Source: Rhizobium terricola (GTDB lineage Bacteria > Pseudomonadota > Alphaproteobacteria > Rhizobiales > Rhizobiaceae). Taken from it: DNA of 64,000 nt. The stretch lies in assembly GCF_012927355.1 (NCBI RefSeq), contig NZ_JABBGK010000005.1:124001-188000 (forward strand), read 5' to 3'. The translations under genes and the position numbers were made by a program. This document shows, one piece after another, positions 37,267 through 48,090 of the stretch. Positions within the stretch are counted from its first letter, which is position 1; every line of letters starts with the position of its first letter. The notes beneath the pieces were generated by a model, which saw only the letters and a program-made list of their open reading frames with translations, did not search any database and was not told the DNA's origin.

Positions 37267-37640
37267 AGTTTCTTATCGATGAATGCCTTCACACGTCTCT
37301 CGTGGCCGTGGCTCAAGCGCACGGCCACGATTGCTTCCATGTGAACTGGCTGGGACTGAGCGGCGAAACCGACTGGGATCTGATGCCTCGGATCATCGAG
37401 GAGGATTTTACGTTCGTAACGAACAATGCCCGCGACTTCCGGAAGCTGTACGCGAAAGAGGAATTGCATGCGGGCCTAGTGATCATTGTCCCGCAGGTGC
37501 TTCCCGCGCAGCAACGAGAATTGTTTGCCCTCATACTGCAGGATTTGGCAGGAGCGCAGGATATGGTCAACGAAGTCATCGAAGTGACCCTCGATGGCGA
37601 AGACACCGTTCTCACGCGCTATTCGCTTCCGGAGGCATAG
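37263..37640 (+). CDS. DUF5615 PIN-like toxin
   Basis: 125 residues: 'MKFLIDECLHTSLVAVAQAHGHDCFHV' and 'IIEEDFTFVTNNARDFRKLY' give the acidic residues (Asp6, Glu7 and later Asp/Asn) of the PIN-like nuclease fold. It is the second gene of the pair and probably an RNase neutralised by the DUF433 protein. Confidence 0.85.
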   Translation: MKFLIDECLHTSLVAVAQAHGHDCFHVNWLGLSGETDWDLMPRIIEEDFTFVTNNARDFRKLYAKEELHAGLVIIVPQVLPAQQRELFALILQDLAGAQDMVNEVIEVTLDGEDTVLTRYSLPEA

Positions 37641-37657
37641 CGGCCTTCCCGAGGGGA

Positions 37658-38272
37658 TCATTTTCCTCCGATCCTCGAAAGATCGATCCGCATCTCCGCC
37701 GATCCAACTTGCTTCTCGTTCTGAGGGTCGGCGTCGGTCGGTGGGGAAGCTTCCTCAGCCGCTGCATCAGTTCCCTCGGTGTCGATCGGCTCGCGCTGAT
37801 TGACGACTGAGCCACCCGGATCCTCCGCCTGGAATACGCTCACGCCTTCGAACTCGCCCGTCTTCCAGGCGTAGACGGCGTCCTCGAAGATCTGCGCGAA
37901 GACGTCATCGCTCTTCGGGTTGCCATACCATTTGGCGACAATCCGCAGAACCTTTGCGAACATCGCCGTTCCCTTGCGAAGGTTTTCGCAAGCATCGACG
38001 AGATCAGGCGTCAGATCGGCCGGCTCCTTGACACCGACGCCCGCCGGGAACTGCGTTAGGCCGACACGAACCACCGCTTGGCCGACATACTGCCGGACGA
38101 TTGCTAAAGCCTCGTCCGGCGCCGTCGGCTTCGGGATGAGGATCAATCGGCCACCTGATTTGACGGTAACGGCAAGTGGATCATTCGCGCCCGCGGCGGT
38201 CACGAACTGCTCGACGATCGCGGGTTTCAATGAAGGGTCGGCGCATTGTTGGATCAGGGCAGCGTCGAGCAT
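37658..38272 (-). CDS. traH: Conjugal transfer protein TraH
   Basis: 204 residues with an N-terminal helical domain and an acidic, low-complexity tail (VNQREPIDTEGTDAAAEEASPPTDADPQNEKQ). Order and size match traH, last gene of the traAFBH operon of Ti-type plasmids. No signal peptide or catalytic motif is seen. Its exact role is unknown, and in Ti plasmids it is not essential. Confidence 0.82.
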   Translation of the reverse strand: MLDAALIQQCADPSLKPAIVEQFVTAAGANDPLAVTVKSGGRLILIPKPTAPDEALAIVRQYVGQAVVRVGLTQFPAGVGVKEPADLTPDLVDACENLRKGTAMFAKVLRIVAKWYGNPKSDDVFAQIFEDAVYAWKTGEFEGVSVFQAEDPGGSVVNQREPIDTEGTDAAAEEASPPTDADPQNEKQVGSAEMRIDLSRIGGK

Positions 38273-38288
38273 GAGGTCTCCTCGGGCT

Positions 38289-39452
38289 TCAGGTGTTGAA
38301 GGAAATCAGGAGCGGCTTATCGAACAGACGCGCCCACGCCTCTGCGCTGGCGCGCTGGATGGCGACGATGGAAGTCCCCTTGGTCCACCAGCCGTTGCCG
38401 ACGGCGACGATGAAGTCCGGCTCCTGCAGCATGGACTGCAGGACGGGCCAGACGATCAGTTGCTCGTAGCAGATCAGAGGTGCGACCCGAGCGTCGGCAA
38501 TGGTCACAACGGGGTTCGAAAAGAAGTGCGCCCGCGCACCACCACTTACCCCAAGCAAGGACCGCCACGGCTGCCACATCGAGCCCGGGACCGGCATCCG
38601 CTCGCGATAGAGGATTTGGGCACCGGTGGCCGAGATGGCGACCAGCACATTGTCGTATCCGCCCGCATCGATGATGGCGGCGCCGGCGATGACGGTGGCG
38701 TTAGTTCCCAGCAATTCTTTTACCCAGAGCCGTTCAACGGTTGGCGTCCAGAACCCCAGTGTGCTCTCCGGAAGAACAATAGTGCGGGCGCCGCCGGATG
38801 CTTGATCCTTCACCGTCGCAATCAGATCACGGTGGCGCCGCATGCTGGAGTCGCGCCCCAGCGATGCGCCCAATTCGAGGTCGACCCCTTGCCAGGTTTC
38901 CGGTAGCTTCGGCTCGTTCCAGGTTGCGGCGGACACGATCCAAAAGCCTGCCAGGACAATCGCGACAGCCGGCCAAATGCGGGTTACGAGGCCCATGAGG
39001 CCGGCTGTCGCAGCAACGAGCCCCCACCATCCCCATCCCGGAAACAGCACGCCCGCGGCCGTGATCGGATGCGCCCAGCCGGTGATACCGATTGGCGGAA
39101 CAGCCATGAGCACGGCTGCCGCGAAATAGCGAAACGGTCGCGCCGGTTCGCATCGCGTCCACAGCATTGCGTGGACAGCGACAAAGCCGAGCGATGCGCT
39201 GAGCCAGAGAAGCAAGCCCGGCCAGAGGTCCGACGAATAGAAGGTGGCAACGCCCTGCGGCAGACCGCGCGAGGCAGCGAGGAAATAACCGGCCGAAATA
39301 ATCGCCGCCGTCAGTCTCATTCGCGCATGTGCCCAAAGGATCGGAAACACAAATGCGATCGGAAGATGCAGAACATGGCCGCTCCACGCAGCCGTTCCGG
39401 CGATGATGGATACGGCAATCAACAGGACCGGCCGACCGAGCTCACGGCGCAT
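38289..39452 (-). CDS. traB: Conjugal transfer protein TraB, Lnt-like with CN-hydrolase domain
   Basis: 387 residues from ATG 39452 (overlapping traF by 11 nt). Six to seven membrane helices fill residues 1-190. A carbon-nitrogen-hydrolase domain follows, with Glu in '[10 protein letters not shown]' and Cys in '[11 protein letters not shown]'. The expected lysine position reads 'YRERMPVPG', without an obvious Lys. It resembles apolipoprotein N-acyltransferase; in Ti systems it raises transfer frequency. Confidence 0.85.
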   Translation of the reverse strand: MRRELGRPVLLIAVSIIAGTAAWSGHVLHLPIAFVFPILWAHARMRLTAAIISAGYFLAASRGLPQGVATFYSSDLWPGLLLWLSASLGFVAVHAMLWTRCEPARPFRYFAAAVLMAVPPIGITGWAHPITAAGVLFPGWGWWGLVAATAGLMGLVTRIWPAVAIVLAGFWIVSAATWNEPKLPETWQGVDLELGASLGRDSSMRRHRDLIATVKDQASGGARTIVLPESTLGFWTPTVERLWVKELLGTNATVIAGAAIIDAGGYDNVLVAISATGAQILYRERMPVPGSMWQPWRSLLGVSGGARAHFFSNPVVTIADARVAPLICYEQLIVWPVLQSMLQEPDFIVAVGNGWWTKGTSIVAIQRASAEAWARLFDKPLLISFNT

Positions 39453-40008
39453 AAGTAAGCACCGTTTGCGCCAGGCCGACAATGCCGGATGCGGGCAGGG
39501 GACCGAAATAGCGGGAGTCATAGGAGCTCCTGAACGGTGAATGGAGAAAGACGTTTTCGTCAGGCACGACGCCGCCGGGAAATGGCTTCATCGCCCGGCC
39601 ATTGCCGTCCCGTTCTGCCAGATCGGAAAATGGGACCGGGCGTCCATCGATCGTCACGCCCGCGCCGATTTCGACACGCTGCCCGGCGACGCCGATGACG
39701 GTCTTGATGAGCGGCGCCACGCCGCCCGGGCAGGTGCCGGAGCGAAAATAACCACGCTTTCTCGCCTCCCGCATTACTGTCGTTTGCGGGGGGCAAATGA
39801 AGATGAGATCGCCGCGAGTTGCCGGGCGGTCAAGGGGCACGATACGCCACACACCGAGCGGTTCGCTCGGTGTGAGATTGATGCGAAAGCCGCCGACGAC
39901 TGCGGTAGCAACACCAGCGCAAACGATGGATGCCGCCAAGGCCAAGAGCACGACTGCATGCGCCCGTTGAGCGCGACGCGTCCCAAACGCAGAAGCGTGT
40001 GTCTTCAT
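39442..40008 (-). CDS. traF: Conjugative signal peptidase TraF (S26 family)
   Basis: 188 residues. One N-terminal membrane helix, then the S26 motif '[11 protein letters not shown]' with nucleophile Ser48 and the general base Lys102 in '[12 protein letters not shown]'. It processes and cyclises the TrbC pilin. It overlaps traA by 4 nt (ATGA). Confidence 0.93.
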   Translation of the reverse strand: MKTHASAFGTRRAQRAHAVVLLALAASIVCAGVATAVVGGFRINLTPSEPLGVWRIVPLDRPATRGDLIFICPPQTTVMREARKRGYFRSGTCPGGVAPLIKTVIGVAGQRVEIGAGVTIDGRPVPFSDLAERDGNGRAMKPFPGGVVPDENVFLHSPFRSSYDSRYFGPLPASGIVGLAQTVLTYAP

Positions 40009-43000
40009 TTGAGCGACAGCCCCTGGCTCTTCGTCTGACGCAGGGTCTCCGCTTGCTTCAGCGCCTCGGTCGTGCGCTCATGGGCGGCGAGTTGCTGCAC
40101 CGTGCGCATCGAATTCCAAGCACCTTGGACCTCTGCCTTCTGTCCGGCTGTCATTCCCGAGCTCAGGGTGTTGAAGGTCTGTCCATTGGGGTCCTTGGCC
40201 GCAAGCGACAGGAAGGTCCGCTCGCCGAAACGCTCGGACACCGCCTTGGCAAAGCCCTCCAGTTCCGCCTTCACCATTTTGTCGGCGAGCGCATATTCGA
40301 GGCCGGCGGGCAGGTCGTTTCGGTCGATCGCATCGCGAACGCGTTCGAGGGTCTGCTTAGCGTTAGCCGAGAGCGCTGGAATATCGATCGACACCTTCAG
40401 GCGGACGGCACGTTCCTCGGTCTCATATTTGCGCTCAGCGTCCGCGCGCTGACGCAGATAGCGCTCAAGATTGCGGGCCAGGGCCGGCGCATTGGTCTCA
40501 GCCTTCTCGCGCTCCTGTCTGTCGGCGCGGCTGGCGAACATCCCGGTTTTGCCCTTCAGCGCACCGAAGTGTTCAGGGTTCGATCCGATCGTCGCCAGCG
40601 TGGATTTCGCGGCAGTCACGTCTTTCAGCATCGCGTCGACATTGACTGCCTTGAACGCGCTTTCCGGCTGGACATAGACGAGATGGAAGCGGGTCGAGAC
40701 CTCCTCCCATTGCTTCTTCAATCCTGGATCGGCGGCGACCTTGTCCTCGATAGCCTGGTCGACGGACTTGGCGAAGGTTGTGATGCCCGAGACCATCGGC
40801 TTTGCCTCCTTGGTGCTGGGTTGGGTTGGGGACTGCGCGGCGCCACGGACGAGCCCGAGCCTGCCGGCAACGGCCGCAAGGCGGACACCAAGATTGGCAA
40901 GTTTTTGCTTCTGACCAACGAGCCATTCCAGCCGGTCGCGAACCAGGGTCTGGGCCACGTTGACGAGATTGAGGCCGCGTACTTCGGCAAACCGAAGCGC
41001 CTCGCGATAGAAGGCGCTCTTCTCGTAATCGAGAGTCGTTTCCTTCGCGTTCCTTCGCGACAGGATCGCGACCAACCCGCCGTTCTTTGCGAAGGACCGG
41101 CGGCCGTAAAAGACGGCCAGGTCCTCACGATGACGGGTCATGGCGACATAGGTCAGATGGCGATCGAGCGAAAGCGAAGCGAGCACCTTCACCTTGTCGA
41201 CCGTCGCACCCTGGCTCTTGTGGATGGTCGTGGCATAGCCGTGATCCAGGTTATTGTAGAAGCGCTGTTCGACCAGCACCTGTCGGGCATTCTCCCCATC
41301 GCCGATCCGCGCGGTGATGCGTCCCGGCCCCACTTCCACGACCTTTGCCAGCATGCCGTTCTTGACGCCGAGCGATCCTTCGTTCTTCAGGAACACAATC
41401 TGGTCGCCGACGGCGAAGTTGCGTTCGCCATCGGCAGTCTTGAACATGGTTCCCTGATCGAGAACCCCGCGTTCAATGAGTTTGATACGCGCCATCTGGT
41501 TGAGCATGCGCACGTCGCGGCGCAGATGAGCCAAAATGAGCGACGTCTTCGCCGGATCGTAATCGCGGTCCCAGGCGACGATGAGATTGTCGACGGCGTC
41601 GGCCTTCAGATCCCAGCCGATCACCTTGCCATTGGCACGGTAGGCATCGACCGCCTTGCCGACCTTGCCACGTGCGAGATCAAGTGAGGCATCGCGCATC
41701 CATTGCTGACGCTGGCGATAGATGGTTTCGAGTTCGGCATAGCCGATGCGATCGGCAATGGCGCGGAAGGCAGCCCCAGCCTCGATCGGTTGAAGCTGTT
41801 CGGGATCGCCGACGAGAACGAGCTTGGCGCCGGCCTTCGTCACCGCTTCGACGAACAGCGCCATCTGCCGCGACGACACCATGCCGGCCTCGTCGAGGAC
41901 GAACACCGTCTTGCTATCGAGCTGATCACGGCCTTGGTTCCAGCGAAGCTCCCACGACGCAAGCGTGCGCGAGACGATGCCCGCTTCCTTCTCCAGCCCC
42001 TCGGCCGCCTTGCCGGCAAGCGCGCCCCCGACAACCCGATAGCCGGCCGCTTCCCAGGCCTCACGCGCGGCCTTCATCATCGTCGTCTTACCGGCGCCGG
42101 CGCGGCCGATCACCGCCGCGATCCGCTCGGTTCCAGCCACATGTTCGATCGCGGTTTTCTGCTCGTCCGATAGACGCTCGTGGCGCTTGAACGTCGCGGC
42201 GAGTGCCGCGTCGCGAACGCCATGCGAAGTCCGCTGAGACAGCCAGACCGCTCGATTCGCCATCTCGGCTTCGAGCCGGATCATGTCGCGGGTCGTGTAC
42301 TTGGCCGGCACTCGAATACCGCTGGCAAGGTCGATCCGCTCGCGCTCGAGGCGGAACGTGTCGGGGTGCAGAATGATCCGGACCATAAGGCTTTGGAACA
42401 GATCCGCGTCGTCGACATAGCGGTGGAGGATCTTCGCCACGTCGCGCTCGTCGAAGACGCTCTTCTCACGCGTGATCAGGTCGAGCACGAGTTTCGGATT
42501 ATGGTCGATTCGTCTCGCGTTCTCGGCCCTGCGAGCGTCCTGCAGTTCGAGGCGCTCGAGCTCCAACGGCTTGGAAGTGCTATCGGCTTTGCGCTCGATC
42601 GCCTTCGTGCCGACGCCGAGATGGATGGTCGGTTCCAGGTCAATTCCTTGCCTCTCGAAGGACCGGCCATCGACGCGAATGTCGAGACCGGCGAGCGCCA
42701 GATGCCTGTTCTGGCAGGCAAACCAGCCGTCCCGAAACGCGTTGAAATCGTCGATGCTTCCGGCCCAAAGCTCGTAGACGATCTTGCCGGCGTCGTTGCG
42801 GATCGGATTGCCGTCCGGTCCGGTTACCGCGACCTTCTTGGCGCCGAAGCCGTCCTCGGTCAGCGGCCGCAAGGTCGTCATGAGATGGACATGCGGATTG
42901 CCGGGCGCGTCGTGGTAGACCCAGTCCGCTACCATGCCTTTTGCCGTGATGTGCTGCTCGACGAAATCCCGCACCAGCGCGATATTTTGCTCGGCGGTCA

Positions 43001-43316
43001 AATCGATCGGCAAGGCGATCGTCACATCCTTGGCGAGCTGCGCGTCGGAGCGCTTCTCGAAATCTTCGACTGTGTTCCAGAAGGCCTCGGAGGCGCCGGA
43101 GACCGAACGGTTCGAGACCATCGAGCGCAGCCACGCCGGCGCATCGGCGGGGATGACGAACTCTTCATGCAGCAATCCCTGCTTGTGCGTGTAGTCGATT
43201 GTCCGCGCCTCGCGCTCGAATTCCATCTTGGCGCAGTGCCGGTAGGCCGCCGACAGGACGGCGCTGCGGCCTGAGCCGCGGGCGACGACGCTGACGGAGA
43301 AATGGGGGACGGCCAC
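40005..43316 (-). CDS. traA: Conjugative relaxase-helicase TraA
   Basis: 1103 residues. The N-terminal MobA/MobL relaxase domain starts '[27 protein letters not shown]' and carries the metal-binding His motif '[13 protein letters not shown]' near residue 140. A RecD2/TraI-like helicase follows, with Walker [11 protein letters not shown] near residue 404, '[11 protein letters not shown]' and 'TIHKSQGAT'. It nicks oriT, stays on the 5' end and unwinds the transferred strand. It is divergent from traCDG across the oriT gap. Confidence 0.96.
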   Translation of the reverse strand: MAVPHFSVSVVARGSGRSAVLSAAYRHCAKMEFEREARTIDYTHKQGLLHEEFVIPADAPAWLRSMVSNRSVSGASEAFWNTVEDFEKRSDAQLAKDVTIALPIDLTAEQNIALVRDFVEQHITAKGMVADWVYHDAPGNPHVHLMTTLRPLTEDGFGAKKVAVTGPDGNPIRNDAGKIVYELWAGSIDDFNAFRDGWFACQNRHLALAGLDIRVDGRSFERQGIDLEPTIHLGVGTKAIERKADSTSKPLELERLELQDARRAENARRIDHNPKLVLDLITREKSVFDERDVAKILHRYVDDADLFQSLMVRIILHPDTFRLERERIDLASGIRVPAKYTTRDMIRLEAEMANRAVWLSQRTSHGVRDAALAATFKRHERLSDEQKTAIEHVAGTERIAAVIGRAGAGKTTMMKAAREAWEAAGYRVVGGALAGKAAEGLEKEAGIVSRTLASWELRWNQGRDQLDSKTVFVLDEAGMVSSRQMALFVEAVTKAGAKLVLVGDPEQLQPIEAGAAFRAIADRIGYAELETIYRQRQQWMRDASLDLARGKVGKAVDAYRANGKVIGWDLKADAVDNLIVAWDRDYDPAKTSLILAHLRRDVRMLNQMARIKLIERGVLDQGTMFKTADGERNFAVGDQIVFLKNEGSLGVKNGMLAKVVEVGPGRITARIGDGENARQVLVEQRFYNNLDHGYATTIHKSQGATVDKVKVLASLSLDRHLTYVAMTRHREDLAVFYGRRSFAKNGGLVAILSRRNAKETTLDYEKSAFYREALRFAEVRGLNLVNVAQTLVRDRLEWLVGQKQKLANLGVRLAAVAGRLGLVRGAAQSPTQPSTKEAKPMVSGITTFAKSVDQAIEDKVAADPGLKKQWEEVSTRFHLVYVQPESAFKAVNVDAMLKDVTAAKSTLATIGSNPEHFGALKGKTGMFASRADRQEREKAETNAPALARNLERYLRQRADAERKYETEERAVRLKVSIDIPALSANAKQTLERVRDAIDRNDLPAGLEYALADKMVKAELEGFAKAVSERFGERTFLSLAAKDPNGQTFNTLSSGMTAGQKAEVQGAWNSMRTVQQLAAHERTTEALKQAETLRQTKSQGLSLK

Positions 43317-43391
43317 GGCGGAGTTCTCTCCCGATTGCGAACGAAATCAACGGGTTCATCGAGAGCGGCGGGCCCGCCAGGGGCCTCAAGC

Positions 43392-43427
43392 AAGGGCGTC
43401 GCGTCAGCGACGTATAATTGCGCCCTT
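43392..43427 (+). other. oriT: oriT core (Ti/RSF1010 type)
   Basis: Outer arms AAGGGCG (43392-43398) and CGCCCTT (43421-43427) enclose an inner GTCGC-GTCA-GCGAC dyad (43398-43411) followed by GTATAATTGCG/CCC. This is the RSF1010/Ti nic-region pattern of dyad, about 10 nt, then G/CCC. By analogy the plus strand is nicked near 43422-43423 and transferred 5' first toward higher coordinates. Confidence 0.85.
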
Positions 43428-43462
43428 CGGATCCGCTCCTTCGGAACGGCCGGGATCATTCA

Positions 43463-43480
43463 CCAAAGCTCGCGCTTTGG
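43463..43480 (+). repeat. Hairpin in the oriT-traC gap
   Basis: CCAAAGC-TCGC-GCTTTGG, a perfect 7-bp stem between oriT and the tra box. It may be part of the extended origin or the traC leader. Confidence 0.5.
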
Positions 43481-43483
43481 CGA

Positions 43484-43499
43484 TTGTAGGATTCACAGT
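43484..43499. promoter_or_regulatory. LuxR-type tra box 3 (traA-traC gap)
   Basis: TTGTAGGATTCACAGT, identical over 16 nt to the reverse complement of box 1 at 24004-24019. It lies between oriT and traC and could activate traCDG, traAFBH or both. Confidence 0.8.
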
Positions 43500-43528
43500 A
43501 GTGCGTTCCGCACTCGGCTCCCTAAAAC

Positions 43529-43557
43529 TGGGTTCGAAAGACACGCTTTCTAACCCA
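43529..43557 (+). promoter_or_regulatory. Hairpin just ahead of the traC ribosome site
   Basis: TGGGTT-C-GAAAG, loop ACACG, CTTTC-T-AACCCA: an 11-bp stem with one mismatch ending directly before AAGGGAG. It may control traC translation; a smaller AGTGCG-TTC-CGCACT hairpin lies at 43500-43514. Confidence 0.5.
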
Positions 43558-43572
43558 AGGGAGTCAGACGGA

Positions 43573-43869
43573 ATGAAAAAACCCTCCTCCAAGATCCGCG
43601 ACGAAATCGCCAAACTCCAGGAGCAGCTCAAGGTCGCCGAAACCCGCGAGGCCGAGCGCATCGGCCGGATCGCGCTCAAGGCAGGACTTGGCGAGATCGA
43701 GGTCGACGAGGCAGAGCTTCAGGCAGCCTTCGAGGACCTGGCCAAACGGTTTCGCGGGGGAAAGGCCGCGACGACCGGAGGGAAGAAGGGAGGTAACGCC
43801 GGCGAAAGCAGCTCATCGTCCACGCAGGACGCGGCTGGCGCGGCTGCGGGCGGGACTGCTGAGGCTTGA
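43573..43869 (+). CDS. traC: Conjugal transfer protein TraC
   Basis: 98 residues from ATG 43573 (GGGAG upstream). '[56 protein letters not shown]' is the coiled-coil/small DNA-processing factor typical of Ti-type TraC, followed by a Gly/Ser-rich tail. It belongs to the relaxosome operon traCDG. Confidence 0.9.
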   Translation: MKKPSSKIRDEIAKLQEQLKVAETREAERIGRIALKAGLGEIEVDEAELQAAFEDLAKRFRGGKAATTGGKKGGNAGESSSSSTQDAAGAAAGGTAEA

Positions 43870-43873
43870 GCGG

Positions 43874-44089
43874 ATGGCACGCACAACAACATCCGACGCC
43901 CGCAAGAAGGACACGCGGGAAAAGATCGAGCTTGGCGGCTTGGTCGTCAAAGCGGGTCTTCGCTACGAGAAACGCGCGCTTCTACTGGGGGCGCTGATCG
44001 ATTTGCGCCAACGGCTCAAAGTCGATGAGATGGAACGAGCGCGACTGATGGCGATCGGCGCGGAGGCCTTCGGGAAAGCCGATGAATAG
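43874..44089 (+). CDS. traD: Conjugal transfer protein TraD
   Basis: 71 residues from ATG 43874, 4 nt after traC. '[41 protein letters not shown]' is the conserved TraD (Ti-type) core, a small relaxosome accessory. It overlaps traG by 8 nt. Confidence 0.92.
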   Translation: MARTTTSDARKKDTREKIELGGLVVKAGLRYEKRALLLGALIDLRQRLKVDEMERARLMAIGAEAFGKADE

Positions 44090-46055
44090 GATCATGCTCT
44101 TCATCGTACCCGCCGCGCTGATGTTCCTGGTCACGATCGGATTGACCGGGATCGAGCACTGGCTGTCCGCCTTCGGAAAGACGGAAGCTGCACGGCAGAC
44201 GCTTGGCCGAGCCGGGATCGCGCTGCCCTATGTCAGTGCAGGGCTCGTCGGAATCGTCTTCCTGTTTGCGAGCGCCGGCGCGATCAGGATCAAGACGGCA
44301 GGTTGGGGAGTCGTCGCCGGCGGTGTGGCGACGATCCTGATCGCCGCAATTCGCGAAACGATAAGGTTGTCCGCGCTAGCCGATAAGGTTCCAGCGAGCA
44401 AGTCCATTCTCTCTTATGCCGACCCGGCGACTCTGATCGGAGCCGGGGCGGCGGCGATGGCCTCATGCTTTGCTTTGCGCGTCGCGTTGGCCGGCAATGC
44501 GGCATTCGCCAGCGCCGAGCCGAAGCGCATTCGCGGCAAGCGAGCGTTGCATGGCGAGGCCGACTGGATGAAACTCGCCGACGCCGAAAGGCTGTTTTCT
44601 GACGCGGGCGGTATTGTCATCGGCGAACGATATCGTGTCGACAAGGACAGCAGCGCAGCGCGCGCGTTTCGGGCCGACGACCCGGAGACATGGGGCGCGG
44701 GTGGAAAGTCACCGCTGCTCTGCTTCGACGGCTCCTTCGGTTCGTCACATGGCATCGTCTTTGCCGGCTCCGGCGGTTTCAAAACGACGTCGGTGACGAT
44801 CCCGACGGCACTCAAATGGGGTGGATCGCTGATCGTTCTCGATCCGTCGAACGAGGTGGCGCCGATGGTCTCAGCCCACCGTACGAGCGCCAACCGGGAT
44901 CTGTTTATCCTCGACCCGAAGAACCCGGCGACAGGCTTCAATGCGCTTGACTGGATCGGGCAATTCGGAGGCACGAAGGAGGAGGATATCGCGTCCGTCG
45001 CCTCGTGGATTATGAGCGATAGTGGCGGCACGCGCGGTGTGCGCGACGATTTCTTCCGGGCTTCGGCATTGCAATTGTTGACGGCGATGATTGCCGACGT
45101 TTGTCTCTCCGGCCATACGGAGAAGGAAAGCCAGACGCTTCGCCAGGTTCGCGCCAATCTCTCCGAGCCGGAGCCGCAACTGCGCCAACGCCTGCAGGAG
45201 ATCTACGACAAATCGGAGTCGGATTTCGTGAAGGAGAATGTCGCAGCCTTCGTGAACATGACGCCCGAAACCTTCTCCGGCGTCTACGCCAATGCGATCA
45301 AGGAAACCCACTGGCTGTCCTATCCGAACTATGCCGCGCTGGTTTCGGGCAAGTCGTTTTCGACGAACGATCTTGCCGATGGAAACACCGACGTCTTTAT
45401 CAACATCGATCTGAAAACATTGGAGACGCATGCCGGCCTCGCGCGCGTCATCATCGGCTCGTTTCTCAACGGCATTTACAATCGTGATGGCTCGACGAAG
45501 GGTCGGGCGCTGTTCTTTCTCGATGAAGTGGCGCGCCTCGGCTACATGCGGATCCTGGAAACCGCGAGAGATGCCGGCCGCAAGTACGGCATCACCCTTG
45601 TCATGATCTATCAGTCGATCGGCCAGCTGCGTGAAACCTATGGCGGTCGCGATGCGGCCAGCAAATGGTTCGAGAGCGCGAGCTGGATCAGTTTCGCAGC
45701 GATCAACGATCCCGAAACCGCCGACTACATTTCGCGCCGTTGCGGCATGACGACGGTCGAGATCGACCAGATCAGCCGCAGTTCGCAGATGAAAGGATCG
45801 TCGCGGACGCGATCGAAGCAGCTGGCCGCACGGCCGTTGATCCAGCCGCACGAGGTGCTTCGCATGCGCGCGGACGAGCAGATCGTATTTACGGCAGGGA
45901 ACGCGCCGCTCAGATGCGGCCGCGCCATCTGGTTCCGGCGCGACGACATGAAGGCTTGCCTCGGAACGAACCGGTTTCACAAGCCCAGAGACGCGTCTAA
46001 AGACCAGCCGATCAAGTCGGCGCGCAGTGCAACGAGCAAGGCCGATCGAGGATGA
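44082..46055 (+). CDS. traG: Type IV coupling protein TraG (VirD4 family)
   Basis: 657 residues: N-terminal membrane helices (residues 5-30, 45-70, 80-100, 115-135), Walker A-type '[12 protein letters not shown]' near 229 and Walker B '[11 protein letters not shown]' near 476. It docks the relaxosome to the Trb pore and pumps DNA. Third gene of traCDG. Confidence 0.95.
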   Translation: MNRIMLFIVPAALMFLVTIGLTGIEHWLSAFGKTEAARQTLGRAGIALPYVSAGLVGIVFLFASAGAIRIKTAGWGVVAGGVATILIAAIRETIRLSALADKVPASKSILSYADPATLIGAGAAAMASCFALRVALAGNAAFASAEPKRIRGKRALHGEADWMKLADAERLFSDAGGIVIGERYRVDKDSSAARAFRADDPETWGAGGKSPLLCFDGSFGSSHGIVFAGSGGFKTTSVTIPTALKWGGSLIVLDPSNEVAPMVSAHRTSANRDLFILDPKNPATGFNALDWIGQFGGTKEEDIASVASWIMSDSGGTRGVRDDFFRASALQLLTAMIADVCLSGHTEKESQTLRQVRANLSEPEPQLRQRLQEIYDKSESDFVKENVAAFVNMTPETFSGVYANAIKETHWLSYPNYAALVSGKSFSTNDLADGNTDVFINIDLKTLETHAGLARVIIGSFLNGIYNRDGSTKGRALFFLDEVARLGYMRILETARDAGRKYGITLVMIYQSIGQLRETYGGRDAASKWFESASWISFAAINDPETADYISRRCGMTTVEIDQISRSSQMKGSSRTRSKQLAARPLIQPHEVLRMRADEQIVFTAGNAPLRCGRAIWFRRDDMKACLGTNRFHKPRDASKDQPIKSARSATSKADRG

Positions 46056-46203
46056 TGAAGAGTATCGGAGAAATCAGCATAGATGGGCTAATCGGCTTCG
46101 TGCCCCACCCCATCCGCCCGCAAGATGGAGCCGCACTGCACTGCCGATGATACAAGTGGCCTGTCGGAAACCAGGTACCACCATCATGCAGAGGAGCGCA
46201 GCC

Positions 46204-46365
46204 ATGAAACACTATGCCGGCCTCGATGTCTCGGTCAAAGAAACGAGCGTCTGTATCGTCGATGAAAGCGGGAAACTATGCCGCGAACGGAAGGTGGCAT
46301 CTCACCCGGAGGACCTTGTCGCGATCCTCAGCGATCCGGCATTCAGCTTGGAAAGGGTACCCTGA
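46204..46365 (+). pseudogene. IS110-family transposase, N-terminal fragment
   Basis: 53 residues, 'MKHYAGLDVSVKETSVCIVDESGKL', the start of an IS110 DEDD transposase including the first Asp. The frame stops at 46365, exactly where an IS256-type fragment starts, so one element was cut by or joined to another. Confidence 0.75.
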
Positions 46366-46649
46366 TGGATAGTGCCGAACAGGATGTGCTCGCCTACATG
46401 ACCTTTCCCAAGGCACACTGGACAAAGCTTCACAGCACAAACCCCATCGAACGGCTCAACGGCGAGATCAAGCGACGGACAGAGGTCGTCGGCATCTTTC
46501 CCAACGACGATGCCATCGTCAGGCTGGTCGGTGCCTTGCTGCTCGAACAGAATGACGAGTGGGCAGTCCAGCGCTCCCGCTACATGACACTTGAGACTAT
46601 CGCCACGATGAGCGATGATCCGCTCATCAGCCTGCCAGCCGCAAGCTGA
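46365..46649 (+). pseudogene. IS256-family transposase, C-terminal fragment
   Basis: 94 residues, 'DVLAYMTFPKAHWTKLHSTNPIERLNGEIKRRTEVVGIFPND...ETIATMSDDP', the conserved last quarter of IS256/Mutator-type transposases with the catalytic Glu in 'NGEIKRRTEVVG'. The rest is missing. The open frame can start at ATG 46365 but it is not functional. Confidence 0.8.
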
Positions 46650-47312
46650 TCCTTTCCCGGCTCTGTCCGGAAGGCACGGCGACCGCCGAAGCTACACCAC
46701 GCGGCGGGACACGATCTCAGTAAATCATATGGATCGTCGACCAAAGTGGCATGCCACGCTTCCCGTTGATCGAATCGTAGCAACCTAAGCCTGATAACAT
46801 CATTCCATCGTCTTTTCGAAATCTCCGGAAATGCCTGTTGCAATGCTTCAGGAAGCCAACCCTGAGGATTGCTTCTGCGCAACTCAACAGCTTTGGTGTC
46901 GGAACCAAGCGAGAACACGTATCGGAACAAAGGCATTGATATGTTCGCCGTCAATAGCTGAATAATGGGTAGGTTGCTTGAGCGTCTTGACAGATTAGGC
47001 ACCGATCCGAATGACCGCAATGGGCCGACTGCGGACGAACCCTTGCTTTCTTGGCTAACGGATAGACGGGATAGAGCTTGACCTCACCCCGCCGATTAGA
47101 GAAGCGGCCACCCAGGGGGTGGGATTTCGGGAATTCTCGTCGTGCGAGGAGCGGGAAACAGCGCAGCCGCAGGAGCCTAAACATAGTGGCCCGAAGGGGA
47201 GGCGGGACCGACTGCACCCCGCTCCCGCACACTGCATGGAGGCACCTTGTCCTTAAACGCATATGAAACCGAGTCCGAGATAGGTTGAGGAAAGCAGGAG
47301 AGGAGCGGGCAA
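46650..47312. other. Scar region without an intact gene
   Basis: 663 nt to the right of the IS256 fragment. Its first 65 nt probably hold the IS256 right end. Short frames on both strands have no family resemblance. It marks the border between the tra block and the accessory region. Confidence 0.45.
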
Positions 47313-47894
47313 GTGGTGAAATCGAATGTGGTTCCTTTCAGAAAGCCGCGGAAGTTCGGTAGCAGGAATGATCGACATCGCCTGCAGGAAAAATCACCGC
47401 GATCTGGAGGGAGCATCTCGCGCAGATCGCTGGCGGGCATCCTCGTGGCCATGATCATTGCTGTGGGAGGCTGGCTTGTCTTCGGCGGCGCCGGCAGCCT
47501 CCCCGGACTGCCGGCTGTGGCCAAGATCCCCGTAGCGGACTCATCGTCGGCCGCGTTTTCAATCTGCGGCGACGGCCGACATGTCAATTGTGTCGTCGAC
47601 GGCGACACGTTCTGGTTCCAGGGTGAGAAAATCCGCATTGCGGATATCGATACACCTGAGCTCAGCCCGCCTCGCTGCGAAGCGGAACGGGTCAAAGGAG
47701 AGGCGGCGAAAGCACGCCTGCTGGCGCTCCTCAATGCCGGCGCGTTTTCGCTTTCGGCCGGCTGGCACGACGAAGACAAGTATGGCCGCAAGCTCCGGAC
47801 CGTATTGCGATCGGGACACTCGCTCGGAGACACTCTCGTCAACGAGGGCCTTGCCAGGCGCTGGGACGGTGCAAGACACGGATGGTGCGGCTGA
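47313..47894 (+). CDS. Membrane-anchored thermonuclease-like protein (SNase fold)
   Basis: 193 residues. A basic N-terminus, a membrane helix (residues 40-60, LAGILVAMIIAVGGWLVFGGA), then the SNase domain: 'NCVVDGDTFWFQGEKIRIADIDTPEL', 'AKARLLALLNAG', 'HDEDKYGRKLRTVLRSG'. The Asp, Arg and Glu/Asp positions of the nuclease active site are present. It would act in the periplasm. The family is frequent on rhizobial conjugative plasmids near the transfer genes. Confidence 0.85.
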   Translation: MVKSNVVPFRKPRKFGSRNDRHRLQEKSPRSGGSISRRSLAGILVAMIIAVGGWLVFGGAGSLPGLPAVAKIPVADSSSAAFSICGDGRHVNCVVDGDTFWFQGEKIRIADIDTPELSPPRCEAERVKGEAAKARLLALLNAGAFSLSAGWHDEDKYGRKLRTVLRSGHSLGDTLVNEGLARRWDGARHGWCG

Positions 47895-48090
47895 GGATCC
47901 GCGAGAGGATCGTTGCCGGATGGCCGAAACCGCCCCGCGGGTTCGGGGAGCGTAAGCGAGTAGAGCCGTGCGCCGAAGGCGTCTCGCCCAAGCCCACCAC
48001 TCGCGTTTCATAACAGATCTGAATCAATCCATACCGACCGATTCATAAGTGTCGTTGGACGGGATTCCCGAGATCAGGGATTCTGACCTC

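Noticed and set aside
39930..43274. Long plus-strand frames (585 and 364 codons)
   Set aside because: Antisense to traA, which has clear relaxase and helicase motifs.
44871..45980. 369-codon open frame on the minus strand
   Set aside because: Antisense to traG, no domain, no ribosome site; traG itself is certain.
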